From positions 1-64,000 of the forward strand of contig JAHZKX010000076.1 of NCBI GenBank assembly GCA_022600195.1: a stretch of DNA of 64,000 nucleotides, in the 5' to 3' direction. Shown here piece by piece: positions 46,470 to 57,281 of this stretch (within the stretch, counting starts at the first letter, position 1; every line of letters starts with the position of its first letter). The notes under the pieces are model-generated. The model ran no database searches. It was not told the origin of the DNA and saw nothing but the letters and a program-made list of their open reading frames with translations. The stretch is from Planctomycetota bacterium. GTDB lineage: Bacteria > Planctomycetota > Planctomycetia > Planctomycetales > Planctomycetaceae. Both the position numbers and the translations under genes were made by a program.

Positions 46470-47048
46470 GAAGCCAAATTGTAGGATGAGGGTAATTCAA
46501 GAGTACTCATTTAGGCAGTTTACTGAAAACAATCTCTATTTCCTCGACAACTGCCATCACTACGATGTCGACATCAGTATGATAACACCTTTTGGATTAA
46601 CGTGTCTAGCCCAGACCTAAAAATATAAACCCGCAACCTGCAACCACATAAACGCCGCCCTGCCCGACATATTTACCCCATTTTATTGCACAAAATTCAG
46701 GCAGCCTGAGTGTTGCATAAAAAACAGGCAGCAACCGGGCTTGCTGACCACATGAAGCGTTGGTTCTAGCGAGGTTTTTCAGTTCAAAGTTGCCTCACAA
46801 AACGAAGAGAATATCGCCTTTCCAGTATACCGGAAACCGGTTCGCTGAATCACAACAGCGCACCGATTAAGTTGGAACTGACCATTTCAAATTCCGATGA
46901 GTGCCAAAGACGCATGGAATTCGCAGAAGATAGAAAAAGAAGCGTGAAAACCTGTTGGCAACCGCTTGACGATTTCAGCACGGATCGTCAGTCTTTAGCA
47001 ACAGTATTTACCAACCCAAAAGATCAGCCTCATTAACGGGGAAATATT

Positions 47049-48110
47049 ATGGTTCGAATCGGAATTATCGGTATTGGTTTCATGGGAATGGCTCATTACG
47101 AGGGAGCCAAGAAACTCAAAGGCGCCAAAGTCACTGCCATTTCAACCCGAGATCCCAAAAAACTAGCGGGCGACTGGAGCACGATTGAAGGAAATTTTGG
47201 TCCTCGAGGTGGTCAGGTTGATTTATCTAAAGTCAAACAATACGCCGACTATCACGACCTTTTAGCTGACCCGGATATCGATCTGGTTGACATATGCCTG
47301 CCCACCCAGATGCACGAGAAGGTAGCCCTGGATTCTATCCGAGCCGGCAAACATACGCTTGTGGAAAAGCCAATTGCCCTGGATCTCAAAGCGGCAAACA
47401 AAATGGTAAAAACTGCAGAGAAGGCAGGGGTACAGTTCATGGTAGCACAGGTACTTCCCTTCTTTCCTGAATTTCAATTTGCTGTAGAATGCGTTCAGAG
47501 TAACAAATATGGCAAACTTTTAGCTGCTCATTTTCGACGAGTCATGGCACCTCCCAAATGGTCTGAAAATATTGAAGATTTTCAGAAGTTAGGAGGCTGG
47601 GGGGTGGATTTGCACATCCATGACAACCATTTGATCAGCCTGATGTGTGGAGTTCCTCGAAAAGTGACTTCACGTGGCATCGAAAACAAAGGCTATGTAA
47701 ACCATGTTCATACCGTCTATGAATTCGAAGATCCGAATCTGGCGATCAGCTGTGTCAGCGGAGGCATAGCGGCACGTGGTTTGGAATTTGCGCACGGCTA
47801 CGAACTCTACTTCGAAAACGCGACCGTCCTATTTGGTGCAGGAACAATGGGAGTAGGTAAGAATAAAGAATGGGTCGTCAGCCAGCCGCTCACACTAATC
47901 ACCAAAAAAGGTCAATTACAACATCCAAAATTAAAAGGGGGAGATGCCTGGTGTGCTGCATTTACTCTGGAAATTCAAGCAGCAGTGGACGCGATTCGGT
48001 CAGGTAACGAACCAGAAGCCTTGTCCGGTGCACTGGCCAGAGATGCTCTGAAAATCTGCTATGCGGAAGCAAAAAGTATCCAGACGGGCCGATCCATAGC
48101 GGTCAAATAA
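47049..48110 (+). CDS. Gfo/Idh/MocA family oxidoreductase, cytoplasmic
   Basis: The 353-residue protein starts VRIGIIGIGFMGMAHYEGA (Rossmann GxGxxG, 7-12) and has CLPTQMHEKVALDSIRAGKHTLVEKPIALD, including the EKP motif with catalytic Lys. The C-terminal alpha/beta domain has GGWGVDLHIHDNHLISLMCG, where the DxxIHD..H pattern supplies the usual Asp/His pair. These enzymes oxidise or reduce sugars and inositols with NAD(P). It has no signal peptide. A terminator-like hairpin follows. Confidence 0.9.
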   Translation: MVRIGIIGIGFMGMAHYEGAKKLKGAKVTAISTRDPKKLAGDWSTIEGNFGPRGGQVDLSKVKQYADYHDLLADPDIDLVDICLPTQMHEKVALDSIRAGKHTLVEKPIALDLKAANKMVKTAEKAGVQFMVAQVLPFFPEFQFAVECVQSNKYGKLLAAHFRRVMAPPKWSENIEDFQKLGGWGVDLHIHDNHLISLMCGVPRKVTSRGIENKGYVNHVHTVYEFEDPNLAISCVSGGIAARGLEFAHGYELYFENATVLFGAGTMGVGKNKEWVVSQPLTLITKKGQLQHPKLKGGDAWCAAFTLEIQAAVDAIRSGNEPEALSGALARDALKICYAEAKSIQTGRSIAVK

Positions 48111-48147
48111 GTGTCTCACTTTTAGAAATTTCATCTTTACAACAATC

Positions 48148-48196
48148 ACACCGCCGAATCTCGAACTGTTCTTCGATTTCCGGCGGTGTATTTATT
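48148..48196 (+). terminator. Probable terminator after the Gfo/Idh gene
   Basis: ACACCGCCG and CGGCGGTGT arms (48148-48156 and 48181-48189), with an inner TCGAA/TTCGA stem, followed by ATTTATT. Confidence 0.7.
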
Positions 48197-48273
48197 GGTA
48201 AGTCAGATAAATTGAGTTAATCTGGCTTACTCGAGAAAACTAACATTTCTAATCCACCAATCGTAATATTTCC

Positions 48274-49113
48274 ATGCTTGAAAACTTACCTCTCCAAACC
48301 CTGAAATACAAAGGACTTACTATCGAGGGGTATTCACGTGCCGCCGTTCAGAGTTACTGGAGAATTCCTGAACTCAAACTGGGCTTCGACATGGGTGCCA
48401 GCCCCTGGTCATTTATGGGCACTTCAGTATTTTTTATTTCGCATGCCCACCTTGATCATATGGCAGCATTACCCGCATATGTTGCCCGCAGACGTATGAT
48501 GAAAATGAGTCCGCCCACGATTTATATGCCTGAAGAAGTCATCGACCCAGTCTGGAATATGCTGAAAAGCTGGCAGAAACTGGATCGTGGTCGCATGGAA
48601 TGTGATCTGGTTGGCTTGAAGGATGGGGAAGATATCCAGCTTTCACGCGAACATGCCGTAACTGCTTTTCGAACCAAACACACAGTTCCCTCTTTGGGTT
48701 TCCAGGTCTGGGACTGCCGCAAAAAACTGAAACCAGAATTCATCGGCAAGCCAGAATCGGAAATCCGTGATGCGCGAGTTGCCGGAACCGAAGTCAGCGA
48801 AGAAATTCGCGTGCCTCTCGTTTGTTATACAGGAGATACCGCTCCTGCTGGCCTGGATCGTTTCGAAACCGCCTATGAATCCAAAGTACTGATTACGGAG
48901 ATGACGTTTTATCGTCCCGATCATCGGCGGGAGAAGATCCATAAATTTGGCCATATGCACCTTGACGATCTAGTCGAACGTGCAGAACGATTTCAAAATG
49001 AACTGATTATTCTCGCACATTTCAGTACGCGGTATCATGATAATCAGGTGATGAATGCCATCAAAAAACGCCTGCCAGCAGAATTACAAGAACGAATTCA
49101 CCTCTGGATGTAG
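48274..49113 (+). CDS. RNase Z-like metallo-beta-lactamase-fold hydrolase
   Basis: The 279-residue protein has the complete two-metal set: SHAHLDH (His57, His59, Asp61, His62), His136 in KHTVPSLGF, Asp187 in YTGDT and His249 in AHFSTRY. The HTVPSLGF form and the [11 protein letters not shown] segment resemble the short tRNase Z family (Arabidopsis TRZ1 type), which trims the 3' trailer of tRNA precursors. It lacks a long flexible exosite arm. The spacing between HxHxDH and the later ligands is intact, so it should be catalytically active. A phosphodiesterase role on other substrates cannot be excluded. Confidence 0.75.
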   Translation: MLENLPLQTLKYKGLTIEGYSRAAVQSYWRIPELKLGFDMGASPWSFMGTSVFFISHAHLDHMAALPAYVARRRMMKMSPPTIYMPEEVIDPVWNMLKSWQKLDRGRMECDLVGLKDGEDIQLSREHAVTAFRTKHTVPSLGFQVWDCRKKLKPEFIGKPESEIRDARVAGTEVSEEIRVPLVCYTGDTAPAGLDRFETAYESKVLITEMTFYRPDHRREKIHKFGHMHLDDLVERAERFQNELIILAHFSTRYHDNQVMNAIKKRLPAELQERIHLWM

Positions 49114-49131
49114 AGTATTAAGTCAGAGCAA

Positions 49132-49180
49132 CAAAAACAGCCTGAAGGAAATGGCTTCCTTCAGGCTGATCGTTTTTTAC
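49132..49180. terminator. Strong bidirectional terminator between convergent genes
   Basis: CAGCCTGAAGGAA and TTCCTTCAGGCTG arms around a short loop, flanked by AAAAA on the left and CGTTTTTT on the right. It serves the RNase Z-like gene and the Tat oxidoreductase gene. Confidence 0.93.
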
Positions 49181-49196
49181 AGATTAAGCAATTAGA

Positions 49197-50579
49197 CTAC
49201 GCGTTAATTTCGTACCCTTTACGCTGCTTGCGGCTCTGCCACTGATTGGCATCGTCATCGCCGATAATCTGCTCTGTTTTGGGATCCCATTCCAGTGAGC
49301 GATTCAGACGAATAGCAATATTAGCCAAATGACAGGTCGTAATTGCTCTATGGTGTGTCATGACATCGGAAATTGGTTGTTCCCGCGCATCGACACATTC
49401 ATAGAAGTTTCGCATGTGATCGCCAGGCTGACGCCCTTTGTAGAGCTTCTTGATGGTATCACTGGAAAGTGGGTTATTCTTCAGGTCTTCGACTGGTTTA
49501 CCAGTTAAATCGCCACGGCTGACGAACATCCGACCTTCAGTACCTGTAAAGAGAATTCCATTTCGCCCATCGCTTTTGATCGTCATTTTTACTTCGTTCG
49601 GGAAAGCGCACTGCACTTCGAACTTGGAAGCAACGTTATAAGCGTCGTCTTTGGTAGGCATACCGTCCTTGAGAGGAACCGGATGCACTGCCGAAATGGG
49701 AACGACCTGGGTGGGGCCGGAATGATCCATACCGATTGCCCATTGAGCGATATCAACATGATGTGCGCCCCAGTCGGTCATTTTGCCCCCAGAATATTCA
49801 TACCACCAGCGGAATTCGTAATGTCCGCGTGTTTTGGCTCTAGGCTTCTCGCCTTCGCCTGCTTTCCAGCGATAATCTGTGACTGGTGCTTGTCCAAGCC
49901 ATTTTTCCCAATTCAAGGTTTTAGGAACGTCAGCGACCGGAAGAGGACCACTGGGAGCAATGCCACCGATGACACATTCCACTTCTGTGATTTTGCCTAG
50001 CCGACCTTCTTTAATAACAGCTACGGCGTTCAGGAAACGCTGTCCCATTTCACTGCGCTGTTGCGTACCAACTTGAAAAACGCGACCGGTTTCTTTTAAC
50101 GTCTTGATGATCTGCTTGCCTTCATCAATCGTCAAAGTCAGCGGTTTTTCGCAATAAACGTCTTTACCGGCTTTCATCGCTTCGATTGCAATTTTTGTAT
50201 GCCAATGATCGGTCGTGACGATGGTCACAATATCGATTTCGGGATTTTCGAGAACTTTCTGATAGTCTTCGAACACAGCGACTTTTTTATTATTCCCTTT
50301 TTTGCCCTGAATATCTTTCACTCGATCGTGGGCTTTATTCGCATGAGCGGCATCTACATCACATACGGCAATTACATCACCATATTTCATTGCATTGGGT
50401 CCAACGCTATTCCAGCGACTACCTGTTCCAATACATCCTACTACAGGACGATCATTGGCTGCCTTGAATTTGTATGCACTGGCAGGATCAATATCAAACC
50501 AGAAAGGGACACTACTGCCAGCCACAACAGCGGCTGATGTTTTCAAAAAGTCACGACGATTTTGATGAGGTTTACTCAC
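49197..50579 (-). CDS. Tat-exported Gfo/Idh/MocA family oxidoreductase
   Basis: The 460-residue protein has a twin-arginine signal ([20 protein letters not shown]) and a Rossmann domain ([19 protein letters not shown]), [27 protein letters not shown] with the EKP lysine, and the C-terminal domain with [20 protein letters not shown]. The Tat signal means it folds with NAD(P) in the cytoplasm before export to the periplasm. Such proteins are plentiful in planctomycetes and probably act on sugars. GTG start with AAGGAG seven bases upstream. Confidence 0.93.
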   Translation of the reverse strand: MSKPHQNRRDFLKTSAAVVAGSSVPFWFDIDPASAYKFKAANDRPVVGCIGTGSRWNSVGPNAMKYGDVIAVCDVDAAHANKAHDRVKDIQGKKGNNKKVAVFEDYQKVLENPEIDIVTIVTTDHWHTKIAIEAMKAGKDVYCEKPLTLTIDEGKQIIKTLKETGRVFQVGTQQRSEMGQRFLNAVAVIKEGRLGKITEVECVIGGIAPSGPLPVADVPKTLNWEKWLGQAPVTDYRWKAGEGEKPRAKTRGHYEFRWWYEYSGGKMTDWGAHHVDIAQWAIGMDHSGPTQVVPISAVHPVPLKDGMPTKDDAYNVASKFEVQCAFPNEVKMTIKSDGRNGILFTGTEGRMFVSRGDLTGKPVEDLKNNPLSSDTIKKLYKGRQPGDHMRNFYECVDAREQPISDVMTHHRAITTCHLANIAIRLNRSLEWDPKTEQIIGDDDANQWQSRKQRKGYEINA

Positions 50580-50917
50580 TGAAGACTCCTTATCAACAAA
50601 AATAATTGCAAGATGATCCAGTTCATGGAATCATCCAGATGCAGGATGATTGATTGTGAACGGACTATTATAGTAGACCTTGAAACAGCATTGCAAAGAT
50701 CAAGCGACTTTTATCTCTGTTTTGCTTTCTATTCTTTTCAGTACGTATTTGATGTGATTCCTGCTAATATGAAACCCAAAATAGAATTTCTCGAATAGTG
50801 AAACAGTGAATAGTTCAGTTCTTCCTCAACCACAAACGGTACACTCTACCAACAAAAAAGTAAACGACCTCTTTGTAAGCGAAGTTAATTAAATCAGCTG
50901 AGTAATCGATTGATCCA
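50580..50917. other. Intergenic region between the Tat oxidoreductase and dinB
   Basis: 338 bases between divergent genes, with the SD of the oxidoreductase at one end. No LexA-like operator that I can recognise and no gene. Confidence 0.4.
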
Positions 50918-52111
50918 ATGCGCACGATCTTACACGTTGATATGGATGCATTTTATGCGTCGATTGAAGAACGGGATCACCCGGAATTAAAAAGGGGACC
51001 GATTATTGTTGGCGGTCAAGCTGAACATCGAGGTGTTGTTTCAGCTGCCAATTATGTAGCACGCGAGTATGGTGTGCACAGTGCCATGCCAATGAAAACC
51101 GCGCGTCAACTCTGCCCTCACGCTCACTATTTTCCGGTACGAATGAAAGACTATGCTGAGGTCTCTCATTCCATTCAGAATATTTTTCGCAAGTATACTC
51201 CTCTGGTTGAACCCCTCTCACTAGATGAGGCATTTCTGGATGTTTCCGGCAGCCAATTATTATTTGGAAGCGGTCCAGATATTGCCGTCTCCATCAAACA
51301 AGAAATAAAAGAGTCATTAAACTTGATTGCATCTGTGGGGGTGGCCCCCAATAAATTTCTGGCTAAAATCGCCAGTGACGCTGAGAAGCCGGATGGGATG
51401 GTGATCGTGGAGCCGGACAGCATCCACGAATTTCTTGATCCATTGCCCATTTCACGCGTATGGGGTATTGGAAAAGTTGCCAGTAAACGCTTTGCCAATC
51501 TGGGAGTTCAAACAATTGCACAATTACGGGCTCTTGACGCGAAATTGTTATGCGAGTTATTTGGCGAGCAAGGCCAGCATTTGTGGGAACTCTCACGGGG
51601 CATTGATGATCGGTCCGTCATTTCCGATCGACAGGCAAAATCCATTTCACGCGAGACTACATTTTCTCAAGACGTGACCGATGTCGAAGTTCTAAAAACG
51701 GTATTGATCGAACTGGTAGAGGATGTAGCCCGGCGACTTCGCAAAAACGAACTGCGAGGCAAGACCATTCAGCTCAAAATTCGCTACGATGATTTCTCTA
51801 CCTTTACTCGCGATCTCACCTTAAATCATCCGACTGACATTACAAATGAAATTGAAGAATCGGCTTTACATCTACTAAAAAACCGACTGCCTGAGCGTGC
51901 ATTATCAATCAGACTAATCGGAGTCGGAGTCACCGGCTTTGATACAGGAGCATTACAGCAACGCTCTCTCTTTGAAGAAACAGATCAGCAAAAACATTCT
52001 CGCCTCGATGAGGTAAAAGATCAGATTGCAAACCGATTTGGTACCGAATCGTTAAAAAGAGGAACGCGGATTTCATCGGACGATTCTGATACTGAGGCAG
52101 CTGATGAATAA
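50918..52111 (+). CDS. dinB: DNA polymerase IV (Y family)
   Basis: The 397-residue translesion polymerase has ILHVDMDAFYASIEERD (metal Asp8), VVSAANYVAREYGVHSAMPM (steric-gate region), PLSLDEAFLDVSGS (Asp-Glu metal pair), SVGVAPNKFLAKIASDAEKPDG and the helix-hairpin-helix WGIGKVASKRFANLGVQTI. The little-finger domain follows (SISRETTFSQDV to LSIRLIGVGVTGF). The acidic tail lacks a clear QxxLF clamp motif at the very end; the internal QRSLF near 370 may serve as one. It copies past DNA lesions with low fidelity. Confidence 0.96.
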   Translation: MRTILHVDMDAFYASIEERDHPELKRGPIIVGGQAEHRGVVSAANYVAREYGVHSAMPMKTARQLCPHAHYFPVRMKDYAEVSHSIQNIFRKYTPLVEPLSLDEAFLDVSGSQLLFGSGPDIAVSIKQEIKESLNLIASVGVAPNKFLAKIASDAEKPDGMVIVEPDSIHEFLDPLPISRVWGIGKVASKRFANLGVQTIAQLRALDAKLLCELFGEQGQHLWELSRGIDDRSVISDRQAKSISRETTFSQDVTDVEVLKTVLIELVEDVARRLRKNELRGKTIQLKIRYDDFSTFTRDLTLNHPTDITNEIEESALHLLKNRLPERALSIRLIGVGVTGFDTGALQQRSLFEETDQQKHSRLDEVKDQIANRFGTESLKRGTRISSDDSDTEAADE

Positions 52112-52156
52112 CATCATATTTTCAGTAATCCCCATACATCTTGTTAATAATTAATG

Positions 52157-53710
52157 TTATGAGGCAGGTGCCCAACGTACTTCCTGGCTGATATCGAATC
52201 GAACTTTCGTGTCATTGGCGCCTTTTTGCCCCGAACGACTGCTACCCTGATCAATTAACTTTTGCAGATCGACAGTCATCTGCTTTACAACCTCCGGATG
52301 TTTTCTGGTCAAGTCATTCTGTTCGCTGATATCGGAATCCAAATTATAAAGTTCCGTTATCGTTGGCTTTCCTCGTGATTGTTGAAGGTTTTTACCACTC
52401 ATTTTGAAAACGATTTTCCAGGGACCATTTCGGTAGGCAAATTCGCCGTGGTTCGAATGGCTCACGAGTGAGGTACGCTGTTTGTCGTTTTTCTGATTCA
52501 ATAAAGAAGGAAGAAAACTGATACTGTCCTCTGCTCCGATTGAGGGTAATTCGACTCCCACAATTTCCGCGTTCGTAGCAATTAAGTCTGTCAGACAGAC
52601 CATCTGGTCACTGCGTGTGCCTGCCCCAACCTTTTCAGGCCAGCGCACAACAAGTGGAACTCGGTGTCCGCCTTCCCAGATATCCCCTTTGTGTCCACGA
52701 TAGGGTCCACTGGGCTGATGGCCTGCTTTGATTAATTCATTCCACCCTGTGTAGTGTGAATGACCATTATCCGCAGTAAAAATAACAACCGTGTTATCGG
52801 CGATCCCCGCTTTATCGACGGCCTGAATAATCTGTCCGGCAGACCAATCTGTCTCCATCACAAAGTCTGCAATGGGAGCAATTCCACTTTTACCGCGAAA
52901 TTTTTCCGAAGGCACAACTGGTTCATGTGGTGAAGTCATTGAAAAATAAAGGAAGAACGGTGCATCTTGTTTTGCTTGATCATGAATATATCGAACAGCA
53001 CGTTTAGTGATCTCTGGGAGAATCTTTTGCATCCTCCAACCTGGTGCTGTGGGTGCACCAACAAATCCTTTGGGTAAGACAATTCCTTCACCGGGGTCCA
53101 ACTGAAATTTTTCAGTTGGAAGACTCGTAACATGATCATTTTCAATAAAAGCAAATGGAGGAAGGTTGGGAAGATCAACCCCAAAGAAGTAATCAAACCC
53201 GCGTTCAGTCGGTCCACCTTTAATCGGTTTTTTGAAATCCCATTGCAGTTTCCACTGTCCGTTTTTTTTCTCCATCATACGACTGGATTGCGGGCCGGCC
53301 CATTGCCAACCCAGATGCCATTTTCCGACGCAGGCCGTCTGATAACCCTGTTTTTTAAGTAATCCCGGTAAAGTAAGCCGGTCTCTGGTGATCAGTGGTG
53401 GCTCATAAGCGGCAACCACCCATTCCTGCAAACGTGTCCGCCAACTGTATCGGCCTGTCAATAATCCATAGCGTGTAGGCGTGCAGACAGCTGATCCACT
53501 ATGAGCATCAGTAAAACTCATCCCCTGTGACACGAGGCGGTCAAGATAAGGTGTGGGAATTTTGTTTTTGGGGTAGTGTGCCTGAATATCACCAACGCCA
53601 AAATCATCGGCAAGAATCACAACAATGTTGGGGTGTTCCTGATGAGCGGCTAATAGATTTGTAGCGGGAATGATACAAAACAAGAAAAGCAGGACTATTT
53701 TCAGAGGCAT
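52157..53710 (-). CDS. Secreted arylsulfatase, CTPTR type
   Basis: The 517-residue protein has a signal peptide (MPLKIVLLFLFCIIPATNLLAA) and a full sulfatase site: VVILADDFGVGDIQ, Cys76 in CTPTR, GKWHLGWQWAGPQ, YFSMTSPHEPVVPSEKFRG and VVIFTADNGHSHYTG. It resembles the arylsulfatase at 39234, including the QGSSRSGQKG tail, which suggests the two are paralogues. GGGAG precedes the ATG. It is convergent with dinB. Confidence 0.95.
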   Translation of the reverse strand: MPLKIVLLFLFCIIPATNLLAAHQEHPNIVVILADDFGVGDIQAHYPKNKIPTPYLDRLVSQGMSFTDAHSGSAVCTPTRYGLLTGRYSWRTRLQEWVVAAYEPPLITRDRLTLPGLLKKQGYQTACVGKWHLGWQWAGPQSSRMMEKKNGQWKLQWDFKKPIKGGPTERGFDYFFGVDLPNLPPFAFIENDHVTSLPTEKFQLDPGEGIVLPKGFVGAPTAPGWRMQKILPEITKRAVRYIHDQAKQDAPFFLYFSMTSPHEPVVPSEKFRGKSGIAPIADFVMETDWSAGQIIQAVDKAGIADNTVVIFTADNGHSHYTGWNELIKAGHQPSGPYRGHKGDIWEGGHRVPLVVRWPEKVGAGTRSDQMVCLTDLIATNAEIVGVELPSIGAEDSISFLPSLLNQKNDKQRTSLVSHSNHGEFAYRNGPWKIVFKMSGKNLQQSRGKPTITELYNLDSDISEQNDLTRKHPEVVKQMTVDLQKLIDQGSSRSGQKGANDTKVRFDISQEVRWAPAS

Positions 53711-53875
53711 CGACGACTCCCATCAGTTTATTGTCTCGACCAGTCGGGATTTCACCAGAGAATTTATTGAAACGGTTGTAATTAACACTGCAACCATATC
53801 GTAATCAAGTTAACTCACGAAGGAAACCATGCTTGATTGATCCTGGGTTTGAGAGGGAACTCAGTAGCAATGCTA

Positions 53876-56077
53876 TTACAGATCAGGACTTTCATCAGGT
53901 TGTCGGCTATTTCCCACACGTATCAGGAAGAACCCCATTATGACGATCAGTAACGAACTTCCCAGCCAGACTATGGGTAAGTGCTTCTGATTTTCCAGAT
54001 TGATTTTCCAAGTGGAAAAATAATCCTGATAATTGGCGAGAGTCAGTAACAGTCCATTGTGAATCATATGCAGCATGATCCCGGGAATCACACTGCGAGC
54101 AAGCACGTTCACATAACCCAGAGCCAGTCCCATAAAAAAACTGGGAAAAAATCGCTCGATAAATAATGAATCTCTCACGATCACATGAAATAACGCAAAC
54201 AAAAATGCAGAGATCAGGATCGCAGGCGTACTGGAAAAACGATTTAAGAGGGAGCTTAGTAAATAACCTCGAAAAAATAATTCTTCACAAACCGCAGGTA
54301 ACACGGCCAGAGAGATTAATTTGACCCACAGGGGGACTGCCCCTAATTCCAGTTTCAATGACTCAAACAATTTTGAAAGCGACTCTATCCGTTCATTACT
54401 GAGTGAGAGAATTTCGATTTCATAAGCAAATGGCCAGAGAGTGAAGCCCAGTAGAATGGCTCCCAGGCAAGAGAGAATTCGAGGTCTAAACCAACGAAAT
54501 CCGCTTTTAAGTTTTACACCACCCATTCGAGCGAACAAGAGTGGAATCAAAAGAAACAGGCTGAATGTAAGAGTTCCCGAAATCAGCAACCGTTGCGATA
54601 TCGACATCTCGCCCAATCGGCTCACAAATGATGCAGAGAGAATAAACACAGGAAATAGTACTGCCAGACAAAGTATGGCATTATTTAGGGCGGGCACTGC
54701 ATGCGTCTTTTTTGATCGCTTGAGTAAATCGGTCCAGGAAGCATTGCTCTGATAGAGAATGGTATCAGTTCCAAAAATCCGTGCCGCCAGACTTAATGCG
54801 ACAATTCCATAAAACAAAGTTGAAAACACCGACACAAAAACCAAGAGTGGCTGTGCATCGTGAAGTAGAAAATCTCGACTGAGTAACACGATATTCGCCA
54901 GCGGAATAACAGCCCATAGTGGAGTCATCTTCAAATCGGGTACCATCCCCAGAATCCCAGGTGCCATTGAGATCATCATTAGCGGAATCAAATAGGCCTG
55001 AGCTTCTTTGAAACTACGGGCAAAGCTGGTAATACAGAGTAGAACCGCTGAAAAGAAAGCGGCAAAGATCATCAGTAACAACAAGATTTCCAATAATACA
55101 AATGGTGTCATACCCGTGCCAAACAAGACGGTTTCCAAGCCGTTGGCATATGTGGTCGCCAGCATAGCCATCATATTGACAAGTGCAGTCATAATAGCAA
55201 CCACTAAAACCGCGATGAATTTGGCACTCAAAATCCACATCCTCGGTAATGGAGCCGCCATTAAAGTTTCAAGTGTACCTCGCTCTCGTTCTCCCGCCGT
55301 TAAATCAATTGCCGGATAGACGGCTCCCGTCATAGTCATCAAAATCAAAATCAGAGGCACGATAGTCACTAGTGAGAACGTCTGACCTGACTGCGTATTG
55401 ACTGCTGAAATAGATGTTTTGAAAGGAACGGCGTTACTTTCCCCAAAATCTTTGAGAAGTCGATTCCTGTATTCCCATCTGACTGCCAGTAAGCGTTTTT
55501 CAACATAGTCTGCAACGCGTCGACTGTGTCTGGATTGTGCCCCGTAGATGATCTCAAACCGGCCTCCCAGCTTGTTGCGATTAAATTCTTCTTCCTGTTT
55601 TTTACTGGTAATAAACTGAACGCCTACATCAACGTCCCCATCACGCACAAAAGATTTTAAAGTTCGATTTTTGTTTGCGTCATCCACAATCAGGATCTTA
55701 ATTTTCGGCTTTTGCTGCTCGAACTCTTCGAGCGTCTCATCGGGTTTGCTTTTTTCTGATGTCGAGAACTCTTTATACTTTTTTAATTTGAGAATTTGTT
55801 GTCCGTGGTTAAACGCATTACGAAATAAATCTCCTTCTGATTCGTTTGGCAGAAGGATGCGATATTCTACTTTCCCCAGATTTTCCATCTGACTCATAAA
55901 AAACTTCTGCAACATTAATCCCAACAGAGGATAAACCAGCAAAGGCATTAAAACCAAGGTGATAATCGTGCGCCGATCACGAAGAATTTCGCGCAATTCT
56001 TTTTTCAACAGACCTGAAAACCGGAATGTTCCTGCGTAAGAATGAGTGCGTACGTGCAATTTAGATGAATCCGACAT
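53876..56077 (-). CDS. ABC-2 (NatB-like) permease fused to a CPBP intramembrane protease
   Basis: The 733-residue protein joins two modules. The N-terminal 450 residues are a NatB/ABC-2 permease (FRFSGLLKKELREILRDRRTIITLVLMPLLVYP, extracytoplasmic domain about 60-235, then DLTAGERERGTLETLMAAPLPR and helices). The C-terminal part (about 480-700) is a CPBP/Abi protease with CEELFFRGYLL (two catalytic Glu and Arg, near 598-603), FALFH (His near 631) and HMIHN (His near 670, Asn near 674), so the proteolytic site looks complete. It follows the ATPase gene with a TGATG one-base overlap. Export coupled to cleavage is an inference. Confidence 0.88.
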   Translation of the reverse strand: MSDSSKLHVRTHSYAGTFRFSGLLKKELREILRDRRTIITLVLMPLLVYPLLGLMLQKFFMSQMENLGKVEYRILLPNESEGDLFRNAFNHGQQILKLKKYKEFSTSEKSKPDETLEEFEQQKPKIKILIVDDANKNRTLKSFVRDGDVDVGVQFITSKKQEEEFNRNKLGGRFEIIYGAQSRHSRRVADYVEKRLLAVRWEYRNRLLKDFGESNAVPFKTSISAVNTQSGQTFSLVTIVPLILILMTMTGAVYPAIDLTAGERERGTLETLMAAPLPRMWILSAKFIAVLVVAIMTALVNMMAMLATTYANGLETVLFGTGMTPFVLLEILLLLMIFAAFFSAVLLCITSFARSFKEAQAYLIPLMMISMAPGILGMVPDLKMTPLWAVIPLANIVLLSRDFLLHDAQPLLVFVSVFSTLFYGIVALSLAARIFGTDTILYQSNASWTDLLKRSKKTHAVPALNNAILCLAVLFPVFILSASFVSRLGEMSISQRLLISGTLTFSLFLLIPLLFARMGGVKLKSGFRWFRPRILSCLGAILLGFTLWPFAYEIEILSLSNERIESLSKLFESLKLELGAVPLWVKLISLAVLPAVCEELFFRGYLLSSLLNRFSSTPAILISAFLFALFHVIVRDSLFIERFFPSFFMGLALGYVNVLARSVIPGIMLHMIHNGLLLTLANYQDYFSTWKINLENQKHLPIVWLGSSLLIVIMGFFLIRVGNSRQPDESPDL

Positions 56078-56853
56078 CAATTCACATCCTCTTGAATCGA
56101 AGCCCTAGACTCCTGGCATACAACAGGCGCGTCGAGTAACTGTAGAAATATTTGTGTCAAAGTCTGACACATTGTACTTTGCTTCAGTTCTAACAGAGTT
56201 CCTTCGTAGCGTTTTTTCCCTTGATGCAATAAACCAAACCGATCACAGAGCAGTTCTGCCTCATCGAGTCGATGAGTGCAGACAATTACCGCTTTGCCAG
56301 CATCGCGCAAATGATCAATGTAGTCAAAAATGACTTTACTGCCGACTACATCCAGGCCGCGGGTTGGCTCATCCATCAACATGACAGGTGGATTGTGGAT
56401 GAGCGACCTTGCCAGATTCACTCGCTGTTTTTGTCCGGTACTCAATGTAGCAGAACGACGATCTAAAAATGGTGTCAGTTCAAAGAGTTGAGTTAGATTT
56501 GCTATACGCTCAGTGGCCTGATCTTTCGGCACACCATAGACGTCAGCGAAGAAAAAAAGAATTTCACGGGGCGTTAGCCATTGGTAGAGACCCGCGCTGG
56601 TTGAGACCAGTCCCACGCGACGTTTGATTTCGTCAGGTTGACGTGAAACGAGAAAACCTTCCACTTCCGCATCGCCACTGGTTGGTTTTAATAGCCCTAA
56701 AATCATTCGGAGCGTCGTCGTTTTACCGGCTCCGTTTGGACCCAGCAAACCATAGACCTCGCCTTGCGACACGGCAAAAGAGACATGATCCACGGCTAGA
56801 ACATCTTCATTCCCTGCCTCGAATATCCGCGTAAGATCATTTACTAGAATCAT
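56077..56853 (-). CDS. ABC transporter ATP-binding protein, NatA type
   Basis: The 258-residue ATPase is intact: [17 protein letters not shown] (Walker A), [13 protein letters not shown] (Q-loop region), [16 protein letters not shown] (signature), [12 protein letters not shown] (Walker B) and [13 protein letters not shown] (H-loop). It closely resembles NatA-type ATPases, which pair with NatB permeases in Na+ or peptide export. It is translationally coupled to the permease-protease fusion downstream. Confidence 0.93.
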   Translation of the reverse strand: MILVNDLTRIFEAGNEDVLAVDHVSFAVSQGEVYGLLGPNGAGKTTTLRMILGLLKPTSGDAEVEGFLVSRQPDEIKRRVGLVSTSAGLYQWLTPREILFFFADVYGVPKDQATERIANLTQLFELTPFLDRRSATLSTGQKQRVNLARSLIHNPPVMLMDEPTRGLDVVGSKVIFDYIDHLRDAGKAVIVCTHRLDEAELLCDRFGLLHQGKKRYEGTLLELKQSTMCQTLTQIFLQLLDAPVVCQESRASIQEDVN

Positions 56854-57281
56854 TCTGGATCTGCCCTTGCTCCCACCCGCTTACGTTACGCACAATCCAC
56901 CTGTCTTGAAAAAGACAAACCAACCAACAATATAAAATCAGACTTTCTATGGATTGCTTTGCTTCAGAAAGCGTTGATATCACAAGAATTGTGGTTTGGA
57001 AATGCTGGCGCATGCTCAACGCGTCTTGGAACACTCGCATTGTAACAAACGAATGGCCAGCCTGTCACCTGTTAAAAAGGGAACCGAGAAAAGAATCTCC
57101 ATTGATCCATCCTTCAGCCAGAATTTATGTCTTTCAATAGAAAACCATTTTCTAATGAGTGAAAGAAGATCCCTCAGACACCTTGCACACCGGTACTGGC
57201 TCGACCACAATAAATGGTAGCAATGTGATTCCCCTATGCCGCACTCCTCCTGACATTTTTCGAATCCTTAAAGGCCAAACG
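56854..57281. other. Intergenic region between divergent NatA and PQQ genes
   Basis: 428 bases without a recognised gene. A frame from 57159 joins the PQQ gene but its first 41 codons lack signal-peptide character and are treated as leader. The SD AAAGG for the PQQ gene is at about 57270. Confidence 0.4.

Larger units (their letters stand above)
46408..47048. other. Intergenic region between csrA and the Gfo/Idh oxidoreductase gene
   Basis: 641 bases without a recognised gene. Besides the csrA leader it contains a perfect palindrome AACCTTTC-CA-GAAAGGTT (46452-46469) and an ACCGGAAACCGGT sequence near 46835-46850. No tRNA or known RNA motif is seen. Confidence 0.4.
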
